Below, in pieces: positions 47,406 to 56,472 of a stretch of 64,000 nucleotides of DNA; position 1 is the first letter of the stretch, and the number at the start of each line of letters is the position of its first letter. The notes beneath the pieces are model-generated. The model ran no database searches. It had not been told where the DNA came from and worked only from the letters and a program-made list of their open reading frames with translations. Source of the DNA: DASXRA01 sp036502575 (GTDB lineage: Bacteria > Actinomycetota > Actinomycetes > Mycobacteriales > Jatrophihabitantaceae); assembly GCA_036502575.1 (NCBI GenBank), contig DASXYL010000035.1, positions 62,001 to 126,000 of the forward strand, given 5' to 3'. A program made the translations under genes and the position numbers.

Positions 47406-48302
47406 TCATCGCGAACCGCGATGGCGTTGCCGCGTCACGAGTTCCAGCAGCGCGCGAGCCGCGGCGGACAGGCGCCGACCCGGCGACGTCGCGACGGAGA
47501 TCGTCCACATCAAGGCGACGTCCTTCACATCGAGGGGATGCAGGTCGCTGAACGCCCGGGCGGCCGAGGCCGGCAGGAACGTGAGGCCCAGCCCGTTGCG
47601 GACCAGCCCGGCCGCGGCGTCGTAAGTCGCCACCTCGAACGGCACGGCCCGCTGGATGCCGACCGCGCTGAACGCGTCGTCGACGACACCGCGGACGCCG
47701 AACCCGATGGGGAAGTCGACGAACGTCTCGTCGGCGAGCTGGGCCCGGGTCGCCGTGCGGCGCGACGCGAGCGCGTGGTCGCGGTTGCAGAGCAGCCGCA
47801 GCTTCTCGGTGGCGAGCGGCGTGAGGTGGATGCCGGCGGGCGCGCGGCCGGGCAGGCCGACCAGGGCCAGGTCGAGAGTGCCGTCGCGCAGCGCCTGGAC
47901 GTGATCGGTCGATCCGCCCGACGCCTGCCGCAGCCGGACCAGGACATCGGGATGTTGCTCGTGGAAACGGCCGAGCACTCCGGACAGGTCGACCGGTCCG
48001 GTGGACAGCATGGTGCCGACGTTGACGGTTCCCCGCAGGCCCCCGTGGACCTCGTCGACGGCGTCCCGGGCCGCCTGCGCCGCGGCGAGCGTCGCCCGCG
48101 CCGCCGGCAGTAGCGCGGTGCCGGCATCGGTCAGCTCGATCTGTCGGCCGGCTCGGTCGAACAACGCACCGCCGAGTTCGCGTTCGAGACGGCGGATCGA
48201 CGCCGATACGGCTGACTGCACGACGTGCACCCGGGCGGCGCCCCGGGTGAAGCTGCGCTCCTCCGCGACGGCCACGAAGTACGTCAGCTGGTGCAGTTCC
48301 AC
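47406..48302 (-). CDS. LysR-family transcriptional regulator
   Basis: 298 residues. N-terminal HTH (ERSFTRGAARVHVVQSAVSASIRRLE, about 15-40) and a substrate-binding domain. The start is GTG 48302; the open frame continues far upstream but that part is antisense-like and Arg-rich. It follows the MFS gene by 47 bp on the same strand, so the order is MFS, LysR, AKR, AKR. Confidence 0.9.
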   Translation of the reverse strand: MELHQLTYFVAVAEERSFTRGAARVHVVQSAVSASIRRLERELGGALFDRAGRQIELTDAGTALLPAARATLAAAQAARDAVDEVHGGLRGTVNVGTMLSTGPVDLSGVLGRFHEQHPDVLVRLRQASGGSTDHVQALRDGTLDLALVGLPGRAPAGIHLTPLATEKLRLLCNRDHALASRRTATRAQLADETFVDFPIGFGVRGVVDDAFSAVGIQRAVPFEVATYDAAAGLVRNGLGLTFLPASAARAFSDLHPLDVKDVALMWTISVATSPGRRLSAAARALLELVTRQRHRGSR

Positions 48303-48349
48303 GCCCGGCAGTATCGCCGGACGCGATGACACCGGGCAATCCCGGATCG

Positions 48350-49585
48350 CTAGGCGCGATCGTCGCGCTCGGCCGCGATCAGCAGCCGGCGGGCCACGAT
48401 CATGAGAACGACGACGAGCACCGCGGCGAACCACACCAGCGTCACCTGCGCCGACACGAACTGGGTGGCCAGGCCCAGCGCCAGTACCGGCACCGACAGG
48501 CCGACGTAGGAGGCGAGGAACAGCCCGGCCAGCGCCTCGCCCCGCATCTGCGGCGGCGCGAGGCCCAGCACCGTCGTCACGCTGCCCTTGAACGCCGCCC
48601 CGGCGCCGCCGCCGACCAGCGCGCCGCCGAGCAGGAACGCGGCCAGGTTCGGCAGCCAGGCGCCGACCGTCAGCACCACCAGCCCGGCGATGAGCACGGC
48701 GAATCCGACGCCGAGCTGGTTGCGCAGCCGCGCCCGGGCGAGCACCACCTGGGCGAGCGCTGCTGCGCCGAACACGATGAACGTGGCGAGCCCGGCCACG
48801 GCGTGGGAGCGCTGGTGCAGCGTGCCGGCGAGGATGGTGCCGGCCAGCGAGGTGAACAGCCCGAAGACGGCGAACTCGGCCAGACCGGCGGTCGAGGCGG
48901 CGACGTACCGAGCCCGGGCCGCGGCCGGGATGGACACCCGTTGGGGCCGGTACGGGCGCGACGTCCGGTCGACCGTCTCGGGGGTCATTGCGACCGCGAA
49001 CCCGCCGATCACCAGCAGGGCCAGGAAGACGAGGTAGGGCACCACCAACGGATGGGGCACGTACTGCGCGAGCAGTCCGGCGATGAGTGGCCCGAGTCCG
49101 ATGCCGCCGAGGTTCGCGGCCGTGGCCACCACGTCGGCCCGGGTCCGGGAGGCGTCCGGGCGAGCAGCCGCGTGCAGTTCGGTGATGTGCGCCGTGGCCG
49201 TCGCGGTGAGCATGCCGACGCTGATCCCGGACACGAACCGGGCCACCAGCAGCCCCGGCACGCTCGGCCACACGATGAACAGCACACCGGCCACCACGTC
49301 GATCAGGACGGCCGGCACCAGGATCCGGCGCCGGCCCAGCCAGTCCGACGTGTGGCCGGCCAGGAACAGACTCACCACGACACCGATCGCGTACGCAGCG
49401 AACACCAGCGTCACCGTGAACGAGCCGAAGTGATCGCGTTGTTGGTAGAGCACATACAGCGGCGCCGGCACCGCCGAGAACGCCATCATCACCGCGAACG
49501 CGTAGGCGATCAGCCAGAAACCACTTCGGTGGCGACGGCGCAGTCGGTCGGCGGTGATCAGCGGGATCGTGGCGAGTGCGGACAC
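48350..49585 (-). CDS. MFS transporter
   Basis: 411 residues, 12 predicted helices. Motif A is GHTSDWLGRRRILV and there is a conserved internal repeat in the second half. It probably exports a small molecule; relatives are drug/sugar efflux types. GTG 49585 is the start, although no strong ribosome site is visible. The 88-bp region upstream contains nothing further. Confidence 0.88.
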   Translation of the reverse strand: MSALATIPLITADRLRRRHRSGFWLIAYAFAVMMAFSAVPAPLYVLYQQRDHFGSFTVTLVFAAYAIGVVVSLFLAGHTSDWLGRRRILVPAVLIDVVAGVLFIVWPSVPGLLVARFVSGISVGMLTATATAHITELHAAARPDASRTRADVVATAANLGGIGLGPLIAGLLAQYVPHPLVVPYLVFLALLVIGGFAVAMTPETVDRTSRPYRPQRVSIPAAARARYVAASTAGLAEFAVFGLFTSLAGTILAGTLHQRSHAVAGLATFIVFGAAALAQVVLARARLRNQLGVGFAVLIAGLVVLTVGAWLPNLAAFLLGGALVGGGAGAAFKGSVTTVLGLAPPQMRGEALAGLFLASYVGLSVPVLALGLATQFVSAQVTLVWFAAVLVVVLMIVARRLLIAAERDDRA

Positions 49586-49673
49586 TCACTCAGTGTTGGC
49601 TCGCCATCCGATCGCGTCCAACGACTAGTAACGCTGATTCACATCACCAAACGCGATGGGACGTCACATACCG

Positions 49674-50075
49674 TCAGAGCGCCGGAACGAGCAGCGTCAG
49701 CTCCGGCTGCGTTCTCGTCAGCGCCTCGTCCAACGTGGCCAGCTTGGCGTCCGGCCGGGACCCAGCCAACGAAGCCAGGTAAGCATCTGTCACCTGGCGA
49801 TGGCCTTTCACCTGGTCCAGGTTCACGTCCGCGTACGACAGCGAGTCCGGCCAGAACTCATACCCCGTTCGATCACGCACCAACCGCAGACTCTGCCGTG
49901 CCTCAGTCACAGTCGCGCCGAGGCGGACCGCAAAGCGGATCAGTGCCCCCTCGACGACGGGACACAACGCGAAACGCTGGACATTGGCAGCCCAGCGCGT
50001 GACCCGTTCGTGGTGGACATGCTCACGAGCCGTCAGCGCGATGAGGACGTTCGCGTCCAACAGGAACGTGGTCAC
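49674..50075 (-). CDS. vapC: VapC-type PIN-domain toxin
   Basis: 133 residues. PIN acidic residues: D7 (LLDANVL), Glu in CPVVEGALIR, Asp in QVTDAYLA and Asp in ATLDEAL. VapC toxins are Mg-dependent RNases that cut tRNA or rRNA. Its start overlaps the vapB stop by 4 bp. The last 54 bases are partly duplicated at 50399-50452. Confidence 0.92.
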   Translation of the reverse strand: MTTFLLDANVLIALTAREHVHHERVTRWAANVQRFALCPVVEGALIRFAVRLGATVTEARQSLRLVRDRTGYEFWPDSLSYADVNLDQVKGHRQVTDAYLASLAGSRPDAKLATLDEALTRTQPELTLLVPAL

Positions 50076-50302
50076 TCGCCGTCCAGCGCCTCGGCGACGT
50101 CCTCATCGGTGATTCGGCGGCCAAAGCTCATCACGGGAAACCCGGACCTGGAGTCGATCTCGATTCGGACCGGCTCGTCCAGCTGCCCTAGTCCCCGGAT
50201 CGTCAGCTCCGCGATCGTCGCCGACAACGACTGCCCGCGCTCCGCGGCGATTTCTTCGGCCCGGCGGCGGACGGCGGGCGGCAGATCCACGGTGGTGCGC
50301 AT
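50072..50302 (-). CDS. vapB: VapB-type ribbon-helix-helix antitoxin
   Basis: 76 residues. RHH N-terminus (MRTTVDLPPAVRRRAEEIAAERGQSLSATIAELTIRGL) and an acidic toxin-binding tail. It neutralises VapC and represses the operon. ATG 50302 lies six bases after TATGAT (50309-50314, minus strand), a leaderless start. Confidence 0.92.
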   Translation of the reverse strand: MRTTVDLPPAVRRRAEEIAAERGQSLSATIAELTIRGLGQLDEPVRIEIDSRSGFPVMSFGRRITDEDVAEALDGE

Positions 50303-50305
50303 GGC

Positions 50306-50334
50306 TGCATCATAGCTGCATCACCGGTGCATCA
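50306..50334 (-). promoter_or_regulatory. Triple TGATGCA repeat: candidate VapB operator over the -10
   Basis: TGCATCA occurs (plus-strand reading) at 50306-50312, 50317-50323 and 50328-50334, exactly 11 bp apart, so all three face one side of the helix. The TATGAT -10 overlaps the first copy. RHH dimers bind such direct repeats cooperatively. Confidence 0.55.
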
Positions 50335-50359
50335 CCCAGGTTTGCGGGCCCCTTGGCCG

Positions 50360-50395
50360 CTAGACGTTGAAGCGGAACTCGACTGAGTTTCGTAC
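50360..50395 (-). pseudogene. Remnant of a ychF 3' end
   Basis: On the minus strand this reads ...SVEFRFNV-stop, the exact C-terminal signature of YchF (VVEFRFNV in the intact gene at 51222), but with different codons (about 15 of 21 bases match). Upstream of it no ychF sequence remains. Confidence 0.5.
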
Positions 50396-50398
50396 TCG

Positions 50399-50452
50399 AT
50401 ACCGTCAGAGCGCCGGAACGAGATGCGTCACCCTCCGGCCGCGTTCTGGTCA
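50399..50452. repeat. Second copy of the vapC1 3' end
   Basis: The first 24 bases (ATACCGTCAGAGCGCCGGAA and on) are identical to 49668-49691, and the following 30 are similar with small changes. Copy 1 encodes the VapC1 C-terminus; copy 2 is non-coding. Confidence 0.75.
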
Positions 50453-50471
50453 ACACTGCAGCTGCCGGAAA

Positions 50472-50885
50472 TCAGGTGTGTGACCAGGGGTTGAGGTACT
50501 CGACGCCGGCGCGTTCGAAGTCGCTGGTGTTGCGGGTGACGACGGTCAGGCCACGGGCCAGCGCGGTGCCCGCGATGAGCGCGTCGTGCTGGGGGGCCTG
50601 GTCTGGCACGTGCAGCGACGCGACGCGGCGGGCGGCGGCGAGATCGAGGGGCAGGATGCGGTCGGCGAAGCCGGTCAGCACGTTGTTTTCGAACCATCGG
50701 GTCAGGATCTGGGCCTGGTCGGGGTCGGTCCGCCCTTTGCGCAGGATCCCGGTCTCGATCTCGATGATGGTGACGACACTGATGGCAAGGTCGGCCGCGC
50801 TCTGCTCAGCCACCCACCGTTTGACTCCGGAGTCGCCGCGCCGCTTCCGAAGTTCGCTGACGACGTTGGTGTCGAGCAGGTACAT
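50472..50885 (-). CDS. vapC: VapC/FitB-type PIN-domain toxin
   Basis: 137 residues. D5 (LLDTNVVSEL), Glu in VVTIIEIETGI, Asp in PQHDALIAGTAL and the TRNTSDF C-terminal motif complete the PIN site; this is the FitB-like subgroup. ATG 50885 overlaps the stop of the antitoxin by one base (TGATG). Confidence 0.92.
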   Translation of the reverse strand: MYLLDTNVVSELRKRRGDSGVKRWVAEQSAADLAISVVTIIEIETGILRKGRTDPDQAQILTRWFENNVLTGFADRILPLDLAAARRVASLHVPDQAPQHDALIAGTALARGLTVVTRNTSDFERAGVEYLNPWSHT

Positions 50886-51124
50886 CACACGTTCGCGGGT
50901 CGGATGTCCAGACCGACCGGGTCGATCTCGAACTCGATCTCCTCGTCCATCTCCAGCCATTCAGCCAGATCGACGGGCGTCCGAAGCAGCCGCTGATACT
51001 CGGCGTAGGTCAACAGCACGAAGGACGGGCGGCTGTGCTCGGTGATCACCACCGGCTCGTCCTCGGCCGCACGCTTGACCTGGCTGGGGCGCTGGTTGAA
51101 CTCAGCTGCGGTAACGGTAGCCAC
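50885..51124 (-). CDS. Phd/YefM-family antitoxin
   Basis: 79 residues from GTG 51124, five bases after GGAGG (a GTG at 51130 overlaps the ribosome site). The Phd fold is seen as TVTAAEFNQRPSQVKRAAEDEPVVITEHSRPSFVLLTYAEYQRLL, with an acidic tail for toxin contact. The gap upstream has GTAGT/ACTAC inverted arms (about 51147-51163), a possible autoregulatory site. Confidence 0.88.
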   Translation of the reverse strand: MATVTAAEFNQRPSQVKRAAEDEPVVITEHSRPSFVLLTYAEYQRLLRTPVDLAEWLEMDEEIEFEIDPVGLDIRPANV

Positions 51125-51221
51125 GGCCACCTCCGTGAAAGTAGTACATCTAACTACACGCTACGGCCCGGCGCTGGCGTCCGCAATCTACAGACACGTT
51201 CACCCGTAATTCCGGTGGGCG

Positions 51222-52295
<1,074 letters not shown>

Positions 52296-52364
52296 GAGCG
52301 GCCAGTCTACGGACCTCGCGAGTCGCTGGCCGAAATTGTCGGCGACCACTGTCAGCATCGAGAT

Positions 52365-53711
52365 ATGGACGTCGTGCTTCTCCTGGTGGGCCTGCTCGGT
52401 GGGCTCGCGATCGGCTGGCTGCTCGCGCGGCAGCGGGCCGGCGCCGAGGTCGCCCGGGTGGGTGCCGACGCCGCGCGGCTGCACGCCGCGCTCGACGCCG
52501 AGCGCTTCTCGGCCCGTACCCGCGACGAGATGCAGGCCCGCGCCGACGAGCGGCTGCGCGAGGCCTTCGATTCGCTGGCCGGCGATGCGCTTCGCCGCAA
52601 CAACGAGGCTTTCGTGGCGCTGGCCGAGTCCCGGCTCGCCACCGCCAAGTCGGTCGCCGACGGCGATCTGGCTCAGCGTCAGCAGGCCATCGAGGGCATC
52701 GTGGCGCCGCTGCGCGAATCGCTGGATCGCGTCCAGCACCAGCTCAGCTCCGTCGAGCGCGACCGGGCCGGCTCGTACTCGGCGCTGCTCGAGCAGATCG
52801 GCACGATGCGGCAGACCTCCGAGCAGCTGCGCACCGAGACGGCCCAGCTCGTCACGGCGCTGCGCGCGCCTCAGGTCCGCGGGCGATGGGGCGAGCTGCA
52901 GCTCGAACGGTCGGTCGAGGCGGCCGGGCTCACCGAGCACATCGACTACGTCCTGCAGCCCACCGCGTCCGGCGACGACGGCGCCGTGCGGCCCGACCTG
53001 ATCGTGCGCCTGGTCGGCGGCAAGAGCGTGGTCGTCGACTCCAAGGTCGCGTTCAGCGGCTACCTCGAGGCGATGGAGGCTCGCGACGAGCGCACCCGGG
53101 CCGCTCGACTCAAGGCCCACGCCCGGCACCTGCGCGAGCACATCGACTCGCTCGGCGCCAAGGCGTACTGGGAACGGTTCACGCCGGCCCCGGAGTTCGT
53201 CGTCTGCTTCGTCCCGGCCGACGCGTTCCTCGACGCCGCGCTGCGCGAGGATCCGGCGCTGCAGGAACATGCCTTCGCCCGCAACGTCGTGCTGGCCACG
53301 CCGTCCACGCTCGTCGCCCTGCTGCGCACGGTGGCCTACACCTGGCGGCAGGAGGCGCTGGCGGCCAACGCCGCCGAGGTGCACCAGCTCGGCCGCGAGC
53401 TCTACCAGCGGCTGTCCACGCTGGGTGGTCACATCGACAAGCTGGGCCGGTCGCTGTCGGGGGCCGTCGGCTCCTACAACCAGACCGTGTCGTCGCTGGA
53501 GAGCCGGGTGCTGGTCACCGCGCGGCGGATGAGCGATCTCAAGGTCGTCGACCCGAACGAGGAGCTCGCCACGCCGAAGCAAGTTACCGACAGTGCCCGC
53601 TCCACCCAGGCGCCCGAGCTCACCGAGCAGCGCGTCGTCTCGCTCTCCAAGCAGCGCGTGCCCCTCGGCCAGGCTGAGCTCCCGACGACCCCGGAGGCGT
53701 CCGGAGCCTGA
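52365..53711 (+). CDS. rmuC: DNA recombination protein RmuC
   Basis: 448 residues. One N-terminal transmembrane helix (about 4-20), a coiled-coil region (about 25-150) and the RmuC nuclease-like domain (about 160-380, RGRWGELQLERSVEAAGL, PDLIVRLVGGKSVVVDSKVAFSGYLEA). It limits inversions and affects recombination; its PD-(D/E)XK-like core has D/DSK residues. The start is ATG 52365. Confidence 0.93.
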   Translation: MDVVLLLVGLLGGLAIGWLLARQRAGAEVARVGADAARLHAALDAERFSARTRDEMQARADERLREAFDSLAGDALRRNNEAFVALAESRLATAKSVADGDLAQRQQAIEGIVAPLRESLDRVQHQLSSVERDRAGSYSALLEQIGTMRQTSEQLRTETAQLVTALRAPQVRGRWGELQLERSVEAAGLTEHIDYVLQPTASGDDGAVRPDLIVRLVGGKSVVVDSKVAFSGYLEAMEARDERTRAARLKAHARHLREHIDSLGAKAYWERFTPAPEFVVCFVPADAFLDAALREDPALQEHAFARNVVLATPSTLVALLRTVAYTWRQEALAANAAEVHQLGRELYQRLSTLGGHIDKLGRSLSGAVGSYNQTVSSLESRVLVTARRMSDLKVVDPNEELATPKQVTDSARSTQAPELTEQRVVSLSKQRVPLGQAELPTTPEASGA

Positions 53712-53878
53712 TCGGCCCTGCCGGAAATACGAGGTTTTGCGTTAGGAGCTTGCTCTCTTCAGCTCCACTCAATGCGACGGCAGGTACCGTGTGGGGCAGT
53801 TGGCTGCCCGCAACGAGACCGGCAGTTCACGTGTCATCAGTCGTGACAGCTATACCGCGCCACGAAGGAGCGACCCCG

Positions 53879-54568
53879 TTGGCTCACGTACCCGCCTCTC
53901 CAGGCGCCCGGTACGGTGGCCGGCCGTCTTCTCCGGACGATCGGTCGAGCTACCAACAGCCGCGTTACCAGTCGACGCAGTACCAGCCGCCGGTGCCGCA
54001 GCGCCAGCAGTCCCCCGTGCCACGCTCCGGGTCAGACGACGGCTGGGACGCACCGACGCAGCATGTCTCCGCGGCCGCGGCGTACGCCGGTCAGGCACCC
54101 CCCCAGGCGACGCCGAGGCCCACTGTCCAGGTCCAGTCGCAGGCGCCCCCCAGAACGCCTGTGCACGCCGGAGCCCACGCGCCGGCTCTGCCCAGGCGCC
54201 CGGAACGGGGCGTCACGGGCTGGGTGGCCGTGCTCGTCCTGATCGTGATCGCCGGCGTGGGGGGTGGCATCGACCTCGCGACCTCGTCGCAGGTCAAGGG
54301 CGGATTCAATATCAGCATCGTGGTGGCTGCCGTGGCGGCGATCCTCATCGTTCGCCGCAGCGCCATGTTCCCGGTGGTAGTGGCGCCGCCGCTCGTCTAC
54401 TTCGCCGCGTCCGCGGTCCTGCTCTACGCCCGCTCGGGCGGGCTGCACGATCGCAAGGTGCTGCTCGACTCGGCCGCGAACTGGCTCGTGTACGGGTTCC
54501 CGGCCATCGCCGGGGCCACGGCAGCGGTGTTGATCATCGCCGGCATCCGCCTGATCAGCGGCCGATAG
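53879..54568 (+). CDS. DUF6542 membrane protein with Pro/Gln-rich tail
   Basis: 229 residues from TTG 53879, which has GAAGGAG eight bases upstream; the open frame continues to 53750 but without a ribosome site. The N-terminal 110 residues are Pro, Gln and Ser-rich and low-complexity. Three to four helices follow (about 120-225), corresponding to DUF6542 (Rv1111c-like). Function unknown. The gene ends 1 bp before the convergent ispH stop. Confidence 0.75.
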   Translation: MAHVPASPGARYGGRPSSPDDRSSYQQPRYQSTQYQPPVPQRQQSPVPRSGSDDGWDAPTQHVSAAAAYAGQAPPQATPRPTVQVQSQAPPRTPVHAGAHAPALPRRPERGVTGWVAVLVLIVIAGVGGGIDLATSSQVKGGFNISIVVAAVAAILIVRRSAMFPVVVAPPLVYFAASAVLLYARSGGLHDRKVLLDSAANWLVYGFPAIAGATAAVLIIAGIRLISGR

Positions 54569-54569
54569 C

Positions 54570-55574
54570 TCAGCGGGCGGCGCGTAGGTCGCGGCGCAGT
54601 TCCTGCGGCAGGGCGAACGTCAGTCGCTCGTCGGTGTGCATGACTTCTTCCAGGTCGGTGTAGCCGCGCTCGGCCAGCCACGTCGCCACGTCGCGAACGA
54701 GCACTTCCGGAACGGACGCGCCGCTGGACAGCCCCACCGTCGATACGTCAGCCAGCCACGACTCGTCGATGGCCGCGACGTTCTCGACGAGATACGCCGC
54801 CGGGGCGCCCGCCGCGAGGGCTACCTCGACCATGCGCACCGAGTTGGACGAGTTCGCCGAGCCGACGACCAGGAACAGGTCGACGTCCGGGGCGATCACC
54901 TTCACCGCGGCCTGCCGATTCTGGGTCGCGTAGCAAATATCGTCGCTCGGCGGCGACTGCAGCAACGGGAACCGCTCACGCAGCGCGTCCACGGTCTGCA
55001 TCGTCTCGTCGACGGACAGCGTGGTCTGCGACAGCCACACCACCTTGGCCGGGTCGCGGACGTCGGTGTGGGCTACGTCCTCGGGGCCGTCGACGAGGCG
55101 GATGCGCTCGGGCGCCTCGCCGGTGGTGCCGATCACCTCTTCGTGGCCTTCGTGGCCGATGAGGAGGATGTCGTAGTCGTCGGCGGCGAAGCGCCTGGCC
55201 TCGTTGTGCACCTTGGTGACGAGCGGGCAGGTCGCGTCGATCGCCTTGAGGTTGCGCTGCTGGGCCTCGGCGTGCACTTCGGGGGCGACGCCGTGCGCCG
55301 AGAACACGACGATCGAGCCCTCGGGCACCTCGTCGGTCTCTTCGACGAAGATCGCGCCCCGAGCCTCGAGCGAGCGGACGACGTGCAGGTTGTGCACGAT
55401 CTGCTTGCGGACGTAGACCGGCGCGCCGTACAGAGCCAGGGATTCCTCGACGGTCTGCACCGCCCGATCGACGCCGGCGCAGTAGCCCCGCGGCTTGGCC
55501 AGCAGCACCCGTCCCGGCCGGCGCGGTGCCGTCGTCGGATCGGGAGCCTGCTCGGACCGGCCAGTCACCGTCAT
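54570..55574 (-). CDS. ispH: 4-hydroxy-3-methylbut-2-enyl diphosphate reductase
   Basis: 334 residues, final step of the MEP isoprenoid pathway. The three Fe-S cysteines are in RGYCAGVDRAV (C32), DATCPLVTKVH and CYATQNRQ, and the SSNSVRMVE and GLSSGASVPEVLV segments bind substrate. ATG 55574 lies seven bases after TACCAT (55582-55587, minus strand). Electron supply could come from the ferredoxin at 23982. Confidence 0.97.
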   Translation of the reverse strand: MTVTGRSEQAPDPTTAPRRPGRVLLAKPRGYCAGVDRAVQTVEESLALYGAPVYVRKQIVHNLHVVRSLEARGAIFVEETDEVPEGSIVVFSAHGVAPEVHAEAQQRNLKAIDATCPLVTKVHNEARRFAADDYDILLIGHEGHEEVIGTTGEAPERIRLVDGPEDVAHTDVRDPAKVVWLSQTTLSVDETMQTVDALRERFPLLQSPPSDDICYATQNRQAAVKVIAPDVDLFLVVGSANSSNSVRMVEVALAAGAPAAYLVENVAAIDESWLADVSTVGLSSGASVPEVLVRDVATWLAERGYTDLEEVMHTDERLTFALPQELRRDLRAAR

Positions 55575-55673
55575 GCCCCCGATGGTACGGACGTGACCTT
55601 GCCCGCTGCGCAACCACGGGTGTCACGCCCACCACTGCGCACGGACGGCCACACATGGTGCAAGCTCTAAGGC

Positions 55674-56234
55674 GTGTCTCCCATCCCGACTCCTGTGCGC
55701 GCGGCGCTCGGACTGGTGGTCAACGCGGTCGAGGCGGCCCGGACGCTGCCCGATCGGGCAGTGGAACTGCCGGTGCTCGCCGTCAGCACCGCGCTGCAAT
55801 TCTCCCTGCGCGCTCAGCAGCGTTACGCCGAGCTGACGCTGCGGGGCGACGAGCTGCTCGGACGCCTGCACGGGCCGCCCGAGGATCCGCCGTCCTGGGC
55901 GACGTTCGACGACGAGGGCGGCGTCGGGGCGCAGTCGACCGCGGCGGGCGGCCTGCCGCCCTCGCTCGACGACCTGCCGGCCTCGCTCGACGACCTGCCG
56001 GCCTCGCTCGACGACTCGCCGGTCGACGGGGCGCCGCCGGCTGACATCCCGTTGTCCTCGCCGGCCCCGGTCGCCCCCGCGGTCAAGAGCGCGACCAAGC
56101 AGCCGCGGGCCCGCAAGGCCCCGGCGAAGAAGACGACTGCCGCGGCGAAAGCCACCGGCTCGACGGCCAAGCCGGTTCGCGCCCCCCGGCAGGCCAAGCC
56201 GTCGGCGTTCGATCGCACCGACGACCACGAGTAG
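55674..56234 (+). CDS. Putative lipid-droplet-associated protein (Rv1109c-like)
   Basis: 186 residues from GTG 55674. The N-terminal amphipathic part (about 1-60, AALGLVVNAVEAARTLPDRAVELPVLAVSTALQFSLRAQQRYAELTLRGDELL) is the conserved region of the actinobacterial lipid-droplet protein family. The middle has PASLDDL tandem repeats encoded by a 21-bp repeat (about 55969-56031). The tail is Lys/Ala/Pro-rich and histone-like (KAPAKKTTAAAKATG). Lipid or nucleic-acid binding is therefore possible. Confidence 0.75.
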   Translation: MSPIPTPVRAALGLVVNAVEAARTLPDRAVELPVLAVSTALQFSLRAQQRYAELTLRGDELLGRLHGPPEDPPSWATFDDEGGVGAQSTAAGGLPPSLDDLPASLDDLPASLDDSPVDGAPPADIPLSSPAPVAPAVKSATKQPRARKAPAKKTTAAAKATGSTAKPVRAPRQAKPSAFDRTDDHE

Positions 56235-56286
56235 ATCGCGTAGATCGCGGCGATGAGCACTTGCGGAGACGGCGCCGCCCACGGCG

Positions 56287-56343
56287 AGGAAACGCGACCA
56301 CGAACGCGATGAACGCTCTCGCGAAGAGCCGGCCGGCCGCGAC
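56287..56343. repeat. 57-bp dispersed intergenic repeat, copy B
   Basis: Ungapped match to 23896-23952, about 86% identical. On the minus strand both copies translate to a similar hydrophobic stretch (VAAGRLFARAFIAFVVAF and VAAGGLFAQALIAFVVAL), although no complete gene is seen. Confidence 0.7.
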
Positions 56344-56349
56344 CAGTTT

Positions 56350-56425
56350 CCGGTTGAGTGGCGCGTTATCGCCCGAGTGGCGCGTTACAACGCACCACTC
56401 GACGGCGAACGCGCCACTCAACCGG
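56350..56425. repeat. Nested hairpin with four GAGTGGCGCGTT units
   Basis: Outer arms 56350-56367 and 56408-56425 are perfect 18-bp complements (CCGGTTGAGTGGCGCGTT). Inside, GAGTGGCGCGTT (56375-56386) pairs with AACGCACCACTC (56389-56400), so the same 12-mer occurs twice direct and twice inverted. It lies between the lipid-droplet gene and xseA: a terminator, attenuator or protein-binding array. Confidence 0.75.
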
Positions 56426-56472
56426 AATCCAGGCTTAGGCGGGACGAGCGCCACCCCGGGCAGGGTGGGTTA

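Noticed and set aside
47406..49589. A single 727-codon protein covering LysR and the region upstream
   Set aside because: The first 428 codons are an Arg/Gly/Ala-rich frame over the MFS gene; the LysR domain begins cleanly at GTG 48302.
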